Assembly: GCA_024693205.1 (NCBI GenBank) | Contig: JAILLJ010000042.1 | Span: 1 to 53,550 of the forward strand | Length of the DNA: 53,550 bases | Origin: Clostridiales bacterium | Lineage (GTDB): Bacteria > Bacillota > Clostridia > Oscillospirales > Acutalibacteraceae | Reading direction: 5' to 3' | In this document: positions 1 to 8,223 of the stretch, one piece after another | Layout: every line of letters begins with the position of its first letter | Numbering within the stretch: position 1 is the stretch's first letter | The notes under the pieces: model-generated | Seen by the model: the letters and a program-made list of their open reading frames with translations, nothing else | Told to the model about the DNA's origin: nothing | Database searches by the model: none | Program-made: the position numbers and the translations under genes

Positions 1-951
1 TACTATACTGCTGCCGTCTTTTACGACCTGAAGTCCTGCGATGGATTCGAGAAGCTCCTTCTGACCGCAGCCGGAAATGCCCGCTATTCCGAGGATCTCT
101 CCGCTGTAGGCGGTAAACGAAACGTTTTTAAGAACGTCTACTCCGTCGGAATTACGGCACGAAAGATCTTTGACGACGATACGCTTTTCGGGAGACACCG
201 GATCGGAGCGGTCTATGTCGAGCGATACCTTTTTTCCTACCATCATTTCGGTAAGCGACAGCTCGTCGGCCTCCGACGTTTTCACAGCGTCGATATATCT
301 GCCCTTTCGGAGTATCGCCACCCTGTCGGAGATGCCCAACACCTCGTGGAGCTTATGTGTTATTATAACGACGGCCTTGCCGTCCTCTTTCATGTTTCTT
401 ATGACCGAAAAAAGCTTTTCCGTTTCCTGCGGGGTAAGCACAGCGGTCGGTTCGTCAAGTATCAAAAGATTTGCGCCGCGATAGATAGTCTTTACTATTT
501 CGAGCGTCTGCTTCTGCGACACGTTCATGTCGTATACCTTTTGGTTGGGGTCGACGTCAAAGCCGTATCTGTCGCAGATATCCTTTATTTTATCCGTTAC
601 AGCCTTTTTGTTGAAGCGCTTTCCCTCGTCCTCGATACCGAGCATTATATTTTCGGCGGCGGTGAATACGTCGACAAGCTTGAAATGCTGATGCACCATG
701 CCTATGCCGAACCTGTACGCGTCCTTGGGAGAGCGTATCGCCTCCTCTTTTCCGTCGATATATATTTTGCCGCTTTCGGGATAATAGATGCCGGAAAGCA
801 TATTCATCAGCGTCGTCTTTCCGCTTCCGTTCTCGCCGAGAAGCGAAAGGATCTCGCCGTGATATATTTCGAGCGTGACCGAGTCGTTAGCCTTGATGTT
901 TTTGAACGTCTTGGTTATGTTTTCCATTCGTACTGCCGGGACCTGCTGCAA
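1..951 (-). CDS. Nucleoside/sugar-type ABC transporter ATP-binding protein (3' end outside window)
   Basis: This gene runs off the window; 317 codons are visible. The protein is a double-ABC ATPase of the type that works with BMP-family binding proteins (NupO/YufO and RbsA-like). The first domain has Walker A (GENGSGKT), the signature region MNVSQKQ, Walker B (LLILDEPTAVLT) and a switch His (ITHK). A second ABC domain begins near residue 250 with GISGCGQKE as its Walker A-like loop. I chose TTG at 951 because GGAGGC lies 7 nt upstream; an in-frame ATG at 927 lacks such a site. It follows bmpA on the same strand after a 12-bp stem-loop. It is predicted to energise purine nucleoside uptake. Permease genes would be expected next, outside the window. 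The family call is firm; the substrate is inferred from xpt and bmpA. Confidence 0.9.
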   Translation of the reverse strand, partial: MQQVPAVRMENITKTFKNIKANDSVTLEIYHGEILSLLGENGSGKTTLMNMLSGIYYPESGKIYIDGKEEAIRSPKDAYRFGIGMVHQHFKLVDVFTAAENIMLGIEDEGKRFNKKAVTDKIKDICDRYGFDVDPNQKVYDMNVSQKQTLEIVKTIYRGANLLILDEPTAVLTPQETEKLFSVIRNMKEDGKAVVIITHKLHEVLGISDRVAILRKGRYIDAVKTSEADELSLTEMMVGKKVSLDIDRSDPVSPEKRIVVKDLSCRNSDGVDVLKNVSFTAYSGEILGIAGISGCGQKELLESIAGLQVVKDGSSIV

Positions 952-986
952 TAATATCGCCTCCACAAAAAGGTTTCTATAAGTAC

Positions 987-1015
987 AAAGGGAAGCTGGA
1001 ACGCAGCTTCCCTTT
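987..1015 (-). promoter_or_regulatory. Intercistronic stem-loop between bmpA and the ABC ATPase gene
   Basis: A perfect 12-bp stem (987-998 with 1004-1015) has a 5-nt loop just after the bmpA stop. On the minus strand only three T follow, so it is a weak terminator at best. In binding-protein operons such stems often protect the upstream mRNA or terminate partially, giving excess binding protein over ATPase. That role is inferred. Confidence 0.6.
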
Positions 1016-1032
1016 GCGATAAAACTCAACTG

Positions 1033-2316
1033 TTATTTGTTTTCCGCCGAAAGCTCCGTGATCCCGTCGATGCGAAGATCGAAATAGGGAGCCGAGCGGT
1101 ATTCGGACTCATGGAAATATCCGTCGCTGATGACGTTGATCGTCTCGCCCTTATAGAGGACCTCTGTGAAATCGGCGTTCATCGTCGAGAAGTCGAAATC
1201 ATGCTCCGTCAGCGTATTGCCTTCAACCGTAAAGGTATCGGTGCTGAATACGTGAAGCTCGCCGGACTTGATCTTATCAATAGTCTCGTCGACCTTCTCT
1301 TTTGTTCCGGGAGCGCAGGAGGCGCCGAGATCGGTTATCGCTACGGCGTCGTCGGAGTAACCCTTGCACCAATCGGTAGCGATATCTTCGCCGCTTATCG
1401 CGCACTTGAACGCGTAGGAGTAATATACCGACCAGACGTTCGTTGCCGACGTAAGAGCAGCCGTGGGAGCGACCGAGAGCATGTCTACGTTATAACCTAC
1501 GGAGTAAGCGACCTGTCCCTTCTTGAGAGCCGCTTCAACAGCGGAGGGAGCGCCCGTCGAGTCGGCGTGCTGGCCGATGATGACGCAGCCGTCAGCCATA
1601 AGGCGATTGGCGGCCTCGGCCTCGGCGGTGATGTTGAACCAGGAGTTCGTATATGTAACTTCCATGGCGACGTTCTCAACGATCGACCTTATGCCGAGGA
1701 AGAACGCCGTATAGCCGGAAACAACTTCCGCGTACGGATAAGCGCCGACATAACCTATCTTGACGTTGCCGTCTTTATCTATTCCCGATGCGGGTATCTT
1801 GTTATCCTTAAGGAGCTCCGCTACTTTCATTCCGGCAACGACGCCCGAAACGTAACGCGACTCATATACGTTTGTGAAATAGTTCTTTACGTTGTCAAGT
1901 CCGCAGACAGCGGCCGTATCGCCTGTCGCCGGGCAGAAGATTATGTCCGGATTTTCTTCGGCGGCCTGTACCATGTATGACTGGTGGCTGTAGCTGTTGG
2001 AGAAGATGTACTTGCATCCCATATCGGCAAGATCCATCGCCGTATCATAGCATGTTTCGTCCTCGGCGATCCTGTATTTCCAGATGATCTGATCGTCGGG
2101 TATTCCGACATTTGCCGCGGCTTCCTTGATGCCCTTTATATGAGCTTCGGTATAGCCTTCGTTTTCGTCGCCGACAAGGATGATACCTATCTTAAGATCC
2201 TTATCAACCGTCGTCGACTGATCTGCCGTCGTTTTGTTGTCTGCCGTCTTTCCGCCGCAAGCCGCAAAGGAAAGAACGAGAACTGCTGCCATTAAGAGTG
2301 CGATGAGCTTTTTCAT
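1033..2316 (-). CDS. BMP-family (PnrA-like) nucleoside-binding lipoprotein
   Basis: This is the substrate-binding lipoprotein of a BMP-type ABC importer. The N-terminus is a lipoprotein signal peptide with lipobox SFAAC and lipidated Cys20. The mature part is a type I periplasmic-binding fold beginning KIGIILVGDENEGYTEAHI and containing IFSNSYSHQSYMVQAA and GYVGAYPYAEVVSGYTAFF, which are typical of BMP/Med proteins. Length (427 aa) is slightly above the usual 330-370. The start ATG follows GGAGGAAAAACA. It lies 103 nt downstream of xpt and upstream of the ATPase gene, so the three probably form a purine uptake and salvage unit. The exact ligand (guanosine, inosine or xanthine-type) cannot be read from sequence. 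Confidence 0.9.
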   Translation of the reverse strand: MKKLIALLMAAVLVLSFAACGGKTADNKTTADQSTTVDKDLKIGIILVGDENEGYTEAHIKGIKEAAANVGIPDDQIIWKYRIAEDETCYDTAMDLADMGCKYIFSNSYSHQSYMVQAAEENPDIIFCPATGDTAAVCGLDNVKNYFTNVYESRYVSGVVAGMKVAELLKDNKIPASGIDKDGNVKIGYVGAYPYAEVVSGYTAFFLGIRSIVENVAMEVTYTNSWFNITAEAEAANRLMADGCVIIGQHADSTGAPSAVEAALKKGQVAYSVGYNVDMLSVAPTAALTSATNVWSVYYSYAFKCAISGEDIATDWCKGYSDDAVAITDLGASCAPGTKEKVDETIDKIKSGELHVFSTDTFTVEGNTLTEHDFDFSTMNADFTEVLYKGETINVISDGYFHESEYRSAPYFDLRIDGITELSAENK

Positions 2317-2363
2317 TGTTTTTCCTCCGTTAATAAAAATTCAGACGACGTCTCAAAACGGAA

Positions 2364-2390
2364 AATATTCGTTTTTAAACGCCGAATATT
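2364..2390. repeat. Inverted repeat upstream of bmpA (candidate operator or UTR hairpin)
   Basis: AATATTCG at 2364-2371 is exactly inverted at 2383-2390, with an 11-nt AT-rich centre. It sits between the xpt stop and the bmpA ribosome site. It could be a regulator site or an RNA hairpin; no T-run follows on the minus strand, so it is not an ordinary terminator. Confidence 0.45.
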
Positions 2391-2419
2391 TACATTAAAA
2401 ATCGGAACCTCCGACGAAG

Positions 2420-2992
2420 TCAGCGAAAAACCACGTTTCCCTTTTCGTCCATCGAGTCGATGATGACGAGCGATTCGACCCTCAGGCCCGTTTCCCTTAT
2501 AAGTTTTCCGCCCTCCTGGAAGCCCTTTTCGATGACGATCCCCGCGCCCACCGGCACGGCTCCCGCCGTCTTAACAATTTTTAAAAGCCCTAAAAGAGCC
2601 TGTCCGTTGGCGAGAAAATCGTCTATAATCAAGACCCTGTCTTCGGGCTTTAAAAATTCCTTTGACACTATTATGTCGTAATATCTGCCGTGCGTATATG
2701 AATGTACCTTCGCGGTGAAGACGTCGGCGGCGATATTTTTGGTTTGGCTCTTTTTTGCGAAAACGACGGGCACGCCGAACTGCTGAGCGGTGAGGCAGGC
2801 GATACCTATCCCCGACGACTCAACGGTAAGTATTTTATTGACTCCGTCATTTTCAAATAACCTGCGGAACTCTTTTCCTATATCTTCAAGGAGCGACACG
2901 TCGATCTGGTGATTGAGAAAGCTGTCGACCTTAAGGATGTTTCCGGGAAAGACTTTTCCGTCGCGAATGATGCGATCCTCCAAGAGCTGCAA
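2420..2992 (-). CDS. xpt: Xanthine phosphoribosyltransferase
   Basis: The enzyme converts xanthine and PRPP to XMP in purine salvage in the cytoplasm. The 190-aa protein has the usual length. It contains KVDSFLNHQID near residues 21-31, typical of Xpt, and the PRPP-binding loop VLIIDDFLANGQA at about 120-132. The start is TTG at 2992: GGGAG lies 9 nt upstream, and the resulting N-terminus MQLLEDRI matches family N-termini; no suitable in-frame ATG exists. A sigma-A promoter lies at 3058-3086. In Bacillus the equivalent gene is under a purine riboswitch, but the roughly 55-nt leader here is too short and shows only a 7-bp hairpin. It precedes bmpA and the ABC ATPase gene, supporting a joint purine salvage role. 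Confidence 0.93.
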   Translation of the reverse strand: MQLLEDRIIRDGKVFPGNILKVDSFLNHQIDVSLLEDIGKEFRRLFENDGVNKILTVESSGIGIACLTAQQFGVPVVFAKKSQTKNIAADVFTAKVHSYTHGRYYDIIVSKEFLKPEDRVLIIDDFLANGQALLGLLKIVKTAGAVPVGAGIVIEKGFQEGGKLIRETGLRVESLVIIDSMDEKGNVVFR

Positions 2993-3057
2993 GCAGCATC
3001 ACTCCCATTTAAAATGTCAGCGAGGAATTAAAAAACGTCTTCCTCGACCTTTCCGTA

Positions 3058-3086
3058 ATTATAACTTATTTTCCGCCTGTTTTCAA
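3058..3086 (-). promoter_or_regulatory. Sigma-A promoter of xpt
   Basis: On the minus strand TTGAAA (3086-3081) is separated by 17 nt from a perfect TATAAT (3063-3058). Transcription would start near 3050. The short leader carries a hairpin CGAGGAA...TTCCTCG and no recognisable purine aptamer. Confidence 0.85.
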
Positions 3087-3150
3087 CATTATTTTTAAAA
3101 AACTTCGGATAATAATTTAAAAATAACAGGCTCTTTTTTCTTATTTGGGA

Positions 3151-3315
3151 ACCTCTGAAAATTCGACGCATTCGGATTGCGGAGAGATTTTGTCGGTCAG
3201 AAACATAGTCGTGACGCTTCGCTTGGAGCGCTCGCATCACTTCTTGTTTCTTCCTGATCAGATGAAACAAACAGCGGAGTCAATACTTTGTGTATTGACG
3301 AGAATTTTCAGAGGT
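3151..3315. mobile_element. 165-bp MITE-like element with 14-bp terminal inverted repeats
   Basis: ACCTCTGAAAATTC at 3151-3164 is perfectly inverted at 3302-3315. The interior holds a hairpin (GTCAATAC, TTTGT, GTATTGAC) near one end and no convincing gene. It lies between the pdp stop and the xpt promoter, so it fills most of this 331-bp gap (2993-3324). Internal words (GCGTCA, TCTGAC, A-rich tract, ATCCG on the minus strand) recur in the same order in the element at 45021-45189, suggesting related elements with different ends. No transposase is present, so movement would need one elsewhere. Confidence 0.7.
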
Positions 3316-3324
3316 GACCATTTA

Positions 3325-4635
3325 TCAATCAGCGTTTGATATCTCGCGGATGATGAGCCTTGAAGGCGCGACCTCGTCCGGCGATATTGAAAAAGCGCTT
3401 GCAAGCTCCGAATTTGCTCCGTCGAAAAGCTCCTCATGCTCCGAGTACATCGTCGCTACGACGTCGCCCGATTTTATGAACGCGCCGGGCTTCGTCTCTA
3501 TCATCACGCCCGCCGCCATGTCGATATCGTCTTCCTTTTTTGATCTTCCCGCGCCGAGCAAAACAGCCGCTCTCCCGCAGAGCTCGGCGTTTATCCCGCT
3601 GACGTAACCGCTGACCTGCGCCGTCAATGTTCGGTAATATTTCGCCTTTTTGAAAAGCGAGGTGTCCATTATCACTCCGACGTCGCCGCCCTGGGCGTTT
3701 ACCATCCAGCAGAAGCGTTCATACGCAAGCCCGCTGTAAAGCGCGTTTCTCGCCGCTTCCTCACATTCCCCGATATCTCCCTTTCCCGCGAGATGAAGCA
3801 TGTGAGCCGCGAGAGTAAGACAAAGCTCAGTGAGATCCTCAGGGCCCGTTCCCTTTAACGTATTTACCGCTTCGATAACTTCGAGCGAATTTCCTATGGC
3901 ATAGCCTAAGGGACTGTTCATATTTGTCAGAAGCGCCGTAACTTTAAGGCCGGCGCTCGTTCCGATGTTTACCATTTCGTTTGCGAGACGTCCCGCCGCC
4001 TTTTCGTTTTTCATGAACGCGCCGCTTCCTACCTTGACGTCAAGGACAAGATTTTTTGAGCCGGATGCTATCTTCTTGCTCATTATGCTTGCGGCGATAA
4101 GCGGGATGCTGTCGACGGTCGCCGTGACGTCGCGCAGAGCGTAGAGCTTTTTATCGGCGGGAGCAAGATCGGCGGTACTGCCGGTCACGCATATCCCGTA
4201 GCGGTTTACGATCGAAACGAACTCGTCTCTGTCAAAATCGACGCGCATACCGGGGATCGAAAGCAGCTTATCCGTCGTCCCGCCCGTATGGCCGAGCCCG
4301 CGGCCGGACATCTTCGCGACCTTTACGCCGCACGCGGCGACGATCGGCGCTGTTATCAGAGTCGTTTTATCTCCGACGCCGCCCGTCGAATGCTTGTCCG
4401 CCTTCGGCCCGCGGATACCCGACAGGTCGATGCTGTCGCCGGAATTTGCCATGGCTCTCGTAAGAGCCGCGGTCTCCGCGCTCGTCATTCCCCTTTCGTA
4501 AACGGCCATCAGCCATGCCGCCGCCTGGTAATCCGGGATATCTCCCTTTGTATAGCCGTTTATGAAATAGGATATCTCCGCGTCCGTGAGAACTCCTCCG
4601 TCGCGCTTCGTTTTTATGATGTCGTATGCTCTCAT
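3325..4635 (-). CDS. pdp: Pyrimidine-nucleoside phosphorylase
   Basis: This enzyme splits uridine, deoxyuridine or thymidine with phosphate into base and (deoxy)ribose 1-phosphate. The 436-aa protein has full family length. Signatures visible are KHSTGGVGDK at 81-90 (phosphate-binding Gly-rich loop), MSGRGLGHTGGTTDKL at about 109-124, and MSKKIASGSKNLVLDVKVG in the substrate region. The C-terminal domain runs from about residue 340. The ATG follows GGAGAG. It has its own promoter at 4701-4728 and ends just before the MITE-like element. With xpt, bmpA and the ABC ATPase it makes a nucleoside salvage region. Thymidine phosphorylase (deoA) is the close alternative; Gram-positive homologues of this form are usually broad pyrimidine enzymes. 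Confidence 0.93.
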   Translation of the reverse strand: MRAYDIIKTKRDGGVLTDAEISYFINGYTKGDIPDYQAAAWLMAVYERGMTSAETAALTRAMANSGDSIDLSGIRGPKADKHSTGGVGDKTTLITAPIVAACGVKVAKMSGRGLGHTGGTTDKLLSIPGMRVDFDRDEFVSIVNRYGICVTGSTADLAPADKKLYALRDVTATVDSIPLIAASIMSKKIASGSKNLVLDVKVGSGAFMKNEKAAGRLANEMVNIGTSAGLKVTALLTNMNSPLGYAIGNSLEVIEAVNTLKGTGPEDLTELCLTLAAHMLHLAGKGDIGECEEAARNALYSGLAYERFCWMVNAQGGDVGVIMDTSLFKKAKYYRTLTAQVSGYVSGINAELCGRAAVLLGAGRSKKEDDIDMAAGVMIETKPGAFIKSGDVVATMYSEHEELFDGANSELASAFSISPDEVAPSRLIIREISNAD

Positions 4636-4700
4636 TTAAACTCTCCTCACAAATTCCGTCTGCTTATGCTTTCATCCCCGTTATGGACCTTACAATATAC

Positions 4701-4728
4701 ATTATATATCAAAAAATTTAAAAGTCAA
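4701..4728 (-). promoter_or_regulatory. Sigma-A promoter of pdp
   Basis: On the minus strand TTGACT (4728-4723) is followed after 16 nt by TATAAT (4706-4701), in an AT-rich stretch about 65 nt before the pdp start. Confidence 0.8.
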
Positions 4729-4783
4729 TTTTAAAGAATAAATGTTAGGACGGCACCGCCCCGAAAATGTTTAATTTTGCCTC

Positions 4784-4811
4784 TTCACGGTAATAATTTC
4801 ACGGTAATAAT
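4784..4811. repeat. Tandem 14-bp repeat upstream of the radical SAM gene
   Basis: TTCACGGTAATAAT occurs twice head to tail (4784-4797 and 4798-4811), ending 21 bp before the -35 element of the next promoter. The position suits an activator or repressor site. No regulator can be named. Confidence 0.6.
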
Positions 4812-4832
4812 AAAATAACAAGTATTTTTTAG

Positions 4833-4861
4833 TAGACTTTTTAAAAACTATATGTTATAAT
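4833..4861 (+). promoter_or_regulatory. Sigma-A promoter of the radical SAM gene
   Basis: TAGACT (4833-4838), a 17-nt spacer and TATAAT (4856-4861). The -35 box is imperfect (4 of 6), consistent with control through the tandem repeat just upstream. Confidence 0.75.
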
Positions 4862-4911
4862 ATGTTCTGTTTTAAATTTCGGAAATATTAACGGATCGGA
4901 GGGATCGTGAA

Positions 4912-6333
4912 ATGAACGCTAAAGAAAAGGCTCAGCGCGCTTTGGCGTCTGTCGCCATCGACAGAGTGCTTCGTTATATCGACAAAGATCCCGAAAAAAA
5001 CCTGATCCGCCTTATCGACCGCGCCCAGCGTCTGACCGGCGGAGTGTTCCCTCAAAAGAACTTTGACGCTTTCAGGAACGCCGTGAGCGATCCCGAAAAC
5101 GTGTGGTCGCATTTTGCGCGCAGCATGCTCGACACCGTGTCCCACGACTTGCTTAAAAAGCTGCTTCTCTCATTCGGGCTCGGCACATATACCGGCACAA
5201 AGGCCGTGAGAGCGAACCGCGTCAAGTACGGCTGTAATATCCCTTACATCATCCTTCTCGATCCGACAAGCGCCTGCAACAAAAACTGCAAGGGCTGCTG
5301 GTCGGCGGAATACGGCCATAAATACAATCTCACCTACGACGAGATGGACGACATAGTAAACCAGGGCGTAAAGCTCGGCACCCATCTCTATATGCTGACG
5401 GGCGGCGAGCCGCTCATCCGTAAAAACGATATTTTGAAGCTCTGCGCGGCGCATCCCGACTGTATGTTTTTGGCATACACCAACGCAACGCTCGTCGACG
5501 AAAAATTCATTGAAGAGATGAACTCTCTCGGAAACCTTTCGCTTGCCTTAAGCATCGAAGGCACCGAGGAGACAAACGACAGCCGTCGCGGAGAGGGAAG
5601 CTATAAAACTACGATAGAGGTCATGGAGCTGTTAAAGGCTCACAAGAGCTTTTTCGGCATTTCCGTCTGTTATACCTCCGCTAATGTCCCCGAGGTAACA
5701 AGCGACGAATTCATGGATAAAATGATAGAAGGCGGCGCGAAATTCGGTCTTTATTTCAACTATATGCCGATAGGCAGCGACGCCGTCGTGTCGCTCATCC
5801 CCTCGCCCGAACAGAGAAAATATATGTATAAATGGGTACGCAAAACGCGTAACGGTAAGACCGGCAAGCCCATGTTCGTCATGGATTTCCAGGACGACGG
5901 CGAATATGTCGGCGGCTGTATCGCGGGCGGAAGAAATTATTTCCACATAAACTCAAACGGCGATATCGAGCCTTGCGTATTCGTTCACTATTCCGATTCA
6001 AATATAAGGAGCGATACACTTTTAGACGCGCTCAAAAAACCGCTCTTTATGGCTTATTACCGCAATCAGCCGTTTAACGACAACCACTTAAGGCCTTGTC
6101 CCCTTCTCGAAAATCCGGACAGGCTCCGCAAAATGATCTCGGAGACGGGAGCGAGATCGACCGATCTTTTGGCTCCGGAGGACGTAGAAACGCTCTGTTC
6201 CCGCTGTGACAGGTTTGCCGCGGAGTGGGCGCCCGTCGCAAAGGAGCTTTGGAATACGACTCCGCATCCCGATCCCAAAACGCAGTATTACAGAGATACG
6301 CCCGAGGGAAAGGCAAGAAACAGCGGTTATTAA
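4912..6333 (+). CDS. Radical SAM/SPASM-like protein of unknown substrate
   Basis: The protein cleaves S-adenosylmethionine by a 4Fe-4S cluster to start radical chemistry; the substrate is not known. The cluster motif is CNKNCKGC (Cys122, Cys126, Cys129), preceded by the first barrel strand PYIILLDPTSA and followed by the GGEP motif (MLTGGEPLI). After the TIM-barrel core, Cys residues in GGCIAGG, IEPCVF, RPCPLL and LCSRC suggest an auxiliary SPASM/twitch cluster domain. About 105 N-terminal residues form a helical extension without recognised motifs. GGAGGGATCGTGAA precedes the ATG. It has its own promoter and an upstream tandem repeat. The next gene, a membrane protein, begins 49 nt later. 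It could be a peptide- or lipid-modifying enzyme, but no precursor peptide gene is visible beside it. Confidence 0.85.
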   Translation: MNAKEKAQRALASVAIDRVLRYIDKDPEKNLIRLIDRAQRLTGGVFPQKNFDAFRNAVSDPENVWSHFARSMLDTVSHDLLKKLLLSFGLGTYTGTKAVRANRVKYGCNIPYIILLDPTSACNKNCKGCWSAEYGHKYNLTYDEMDDIVNQGVKLGTHLYMLTGGEPLIRKNDILKLCAAHPDCMFLAYTNATLVDEKFIEEMNSLGNLSLALSIEGTEETNDSRRGEGSYKTTIEVMELLKAHKSFFGISVCYTSANVPEVTSDEFMDKMIEGGAKFGLYFNYMPIGSDAVVSLIPSPEQRKYMYKWVRKTRNGKTGKPMFVMDFQDDGEYVGGCIAGGRNYFHINSNGDIEPCVFVHYSDSNIRSDTLLDALKKPLFMAYYRNQPFNDNHLRPCPLLENPDRLRKMISETGARSTDLLAPEDVETLCSRCDRFAAEWAPVAKELWNTTPHPDPKTQYYRDTPEGKARNSGY

Positions 6334-6382
6334 AAACAGTTATGATCTCGGATCCGGGCCGTCAAGAGAGGTAGTGGGCTTC

Positions 6383-8155
6383 ATGCGCAAAATTATGACG
6401 AAAGAAAAGATCGCTCTGCTCCTTTCCGCCGTCGTGTTTATGATGCCGTGGATTTTGGTGTGCGTGCGGTGGATGCTGCCGATCGGTCTGTTCGGCCTTA
6501 TATTGTTGGTTTTGCTGCTCCGAAACACCGATTACGGCGTCGAACAGCTTCGAGGCTCTTTCCGCGTCCCGTATGTCGTGCTCGGCCTCTTAGTAAACGG
6601 ATGGATCGCAAGGGACTTCTTTGACGCGTTCGTTTCCGCTTTTTTAACCTCCCATCTGCTGAACAGGATCTTTGCGCTCATCCCGTTTTTACATATTTCC
6701 CCAAAAATCGCGTCTGCCGCCTTATGCGTCGTATTCGCTTTGTTGTCACTGCCATTTACATGTAATCTGATCCGGTTGTTCTTTGCCGATCTGACGCCAA
6801 CGTTTTCGCGCGCGATAAAGCAGTTCTTCAGTAGTCAGGGAATGCGGCGCTTTTGGAAATCAGCAGCAAAGTCCGCATGCATTCTGCTCATAGGCATAAC
6901 GCTCGGACTTGGCTTACTGACGGCTGTTTTTCAGATTCCCACGGAGCGCATTGATCGTAACGTGCGATCGTCTGCCGCCGTTCTGGCGCGGGAGGACGTA
7001 TATCCGACCGTCTCCTCGAACCGTAAGCTCGATAATTTTACGGATTCGGTCATGCTGCTTAATGCCGCGGATGATACTGAGGCAAGTGCCCTGAAAAAAG
7101 CCGTGATGGTTTACCGCGGCACGACAACGGCACAAAACGGCCAATCGTCTTATGACAGCCTTGTCGATCATTATATCGGCGGGGAAGCGTTCGCGGAAAA
7201 GAAGACCTATGCGCGCTACTGGCATGGGTATCTCGTTTTTTTGAAGCCGCTGCTTTTGGTGATGGACTATTCCGCGATCCGTATCCTGAACGGCGCAGTA
7301 CAGGGGCTTTTGACGCTCATCGTGATCGTTTCGCTTTTGCGTAAAAGGCTTTACTGCCCGGCTGTATCGTTCCTTCTTATGTATGCGGCGATATCGCCGA
7401 TCCTGCTGTTAAAGAGCCTTCAGTTTTCAAGCTGTTATTATCTGCTCATGCTCGGGTGTCTTGTGATCCTTTGGCTCCCTGAGAGATCGGAAAACGATAA
7501 AAAGTATTTGTACGCATTTCTCTGTATCGGGATCGCTACGGCGTATTTCGATTTTTTGACCTATCCGGTCGCGACGTTCGGCATTCCCGCCGCGGTGTAT
7601 ATCTGCCTGAAAAGAGCCTCCGGCGAAAAGCACAAGCTGTGGGAGCTTTGTCATACGTTTGCTTTCTGGGGCGTCGGCTATGCCGGCATGTGGGGAAGCA
7701 AGTGGCTATTGGGCACGATGCTTTACGGCAAAGAGATCATGTCCGACGCGCTTCAAACGATCTCGTTTCGCACATCCAATTTTAACGAGGGAGAAGTGCT
7801 TTACTGGAACAACTGCGTGATCCAAACCTTTAAGAAGTTTTTTTCGACGCCGATGAGTCTGATTTTGTTCGTTGTTCTCGTCCTTTGGATCGTTCGCTAT
7901 GTGATGAAATGCCGCCGTGATCCGCGTCTTTTGAAGCGGGATATCCGTTTAGTACCGGAATATCTCTTTATAGCTCTGCTCCCCTTCGCGTGGTTTGCGG
8001 TGATGCTTAATCACTCGACCGTCCATCTGCAGCTTTCGAGCAAGGAATATATCACGTCGGTATTTGCCGTCCTATGTATGTTCGGCGAATTACAGAAAAG
8101 ACAAAACGCGAAAAGCCCGAAAGAAAAAAACGACACGGGACCTCAAAGCATGTGA
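6383..8155 (+). CDS. Large polytopic membrane protein of unknown function
   Basis: A 590-residue membrane protein with about 10-12 predicted transmembrane segments. Two N-terminal segments are followed by several more to about residue 200, a roughly 120-residue extracytoplasmic loop (about 190-290, including VSSNRKLDNFTDSVMLL), and a further set of helices. The overall plan resembles GT-C-type glycosyltransferases, but I see no diagnostic motif, so function is open. The open frame extends upstream into the radical SAM gene; I chose ATG 6383 because GAGAGG lies upstream and the hydrophobic N-terminus starts there; ATG 6395 is an alternative. Codon choice is more mixed (many ttg, ttt, ctg) than in neighbours, which hints at a different origin. 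It may be cotranscribed with the radical SAM gene. Confidence 0.75.
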   Translation: MRKIMTKEKIALLLSAVVFMMPWILVCVRWMLPIGLFGLILLVLLLRNTDYGVEQLRGSFRVPYVVLGLLVNGWIARDFFDAFVSAFLTSHLLNRIFALIPFLHISPKIASAALCVVFALLSLPFTCNLIRLFFADLTPTFSRAIKQFFSSQGMRRFWKSAAKSACILLIGITLGLGLLTAVFQIPTERIDRNVRSSAAVLAREDVYPTVSSNRKLDNFTDSVMLLNAADDTEASALKKAVMVYRGTTTAQNGQSSYDSLVDHYIGGEAFAEKKTYARYWHGYLVFLKPLLLVMDYSAIRILNGAVQGLLTLIVIVSLLRKRLYCPAVSFLLMYAAISPILLLKSLQFSSCYYLLMLGCLVILWLPERSENDKKYLYAFLCIGIATAYFDFLTYPVATFGIPAAVYICLKRASGEKHKLWELCHTFAFWGVGYAGMWGSKWLLGTMLYGKEIMSDALQTISFRTSNFNEGEVLYWNNCVIQTFKKFFSTPMSLILFVVLVLWIVRYVMKCRRDPRLLKRDIRLVPEYLFIALLPFAWFAVMLNHSTVHLQLSSKEYITSVFAVLCMFGELQKRQNAKSPKEKNDTGPQSM

Positions 8156-8223
8156 AAGGCGTCGTATCAAAACAGACGTGCTCTGCAAATAAACATGTGA
8201 GATAACATAATAAAAAACTTAAT

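Noticed and set aside
170..954. Plus-strand frames at the left edge
   Set aside because: They are antisense to the ABC ATPase gene, whose Walker and signature motifs are intact on the minus strand.
1111..1980. Long plus-strand open frame opposite bmpA
   Set aside because: It is antisense to a clear BMP gene, has no ribosome site or family similarity, and reflects the codon bias of the real gene. Many similar antisense frames in the window were rejected for the same reason.
2993..3057. Possible purine riboswitch upstream of xpt
   Set aside because: The leader between promoter and start is about 55 nt and holds only one 7-bp hairpin; none of the conserved aptamer loops is present.
3028..3270. 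80-codon minus-strand frame across the MITE-like element
   Set aside because: It starts inside the element, crosses the xpt promoter and has no ribosome site or recognisable domain. The repeat structure explains the sequence better.
6206..6382. N-terminal extension of the large membrane protein
   Set aside because: This part overlaps the end of the radical SAM gene in another frame and translates to a basic Pro/Arg stretch; the ribosome site and hydrophobic start lie at 6383.
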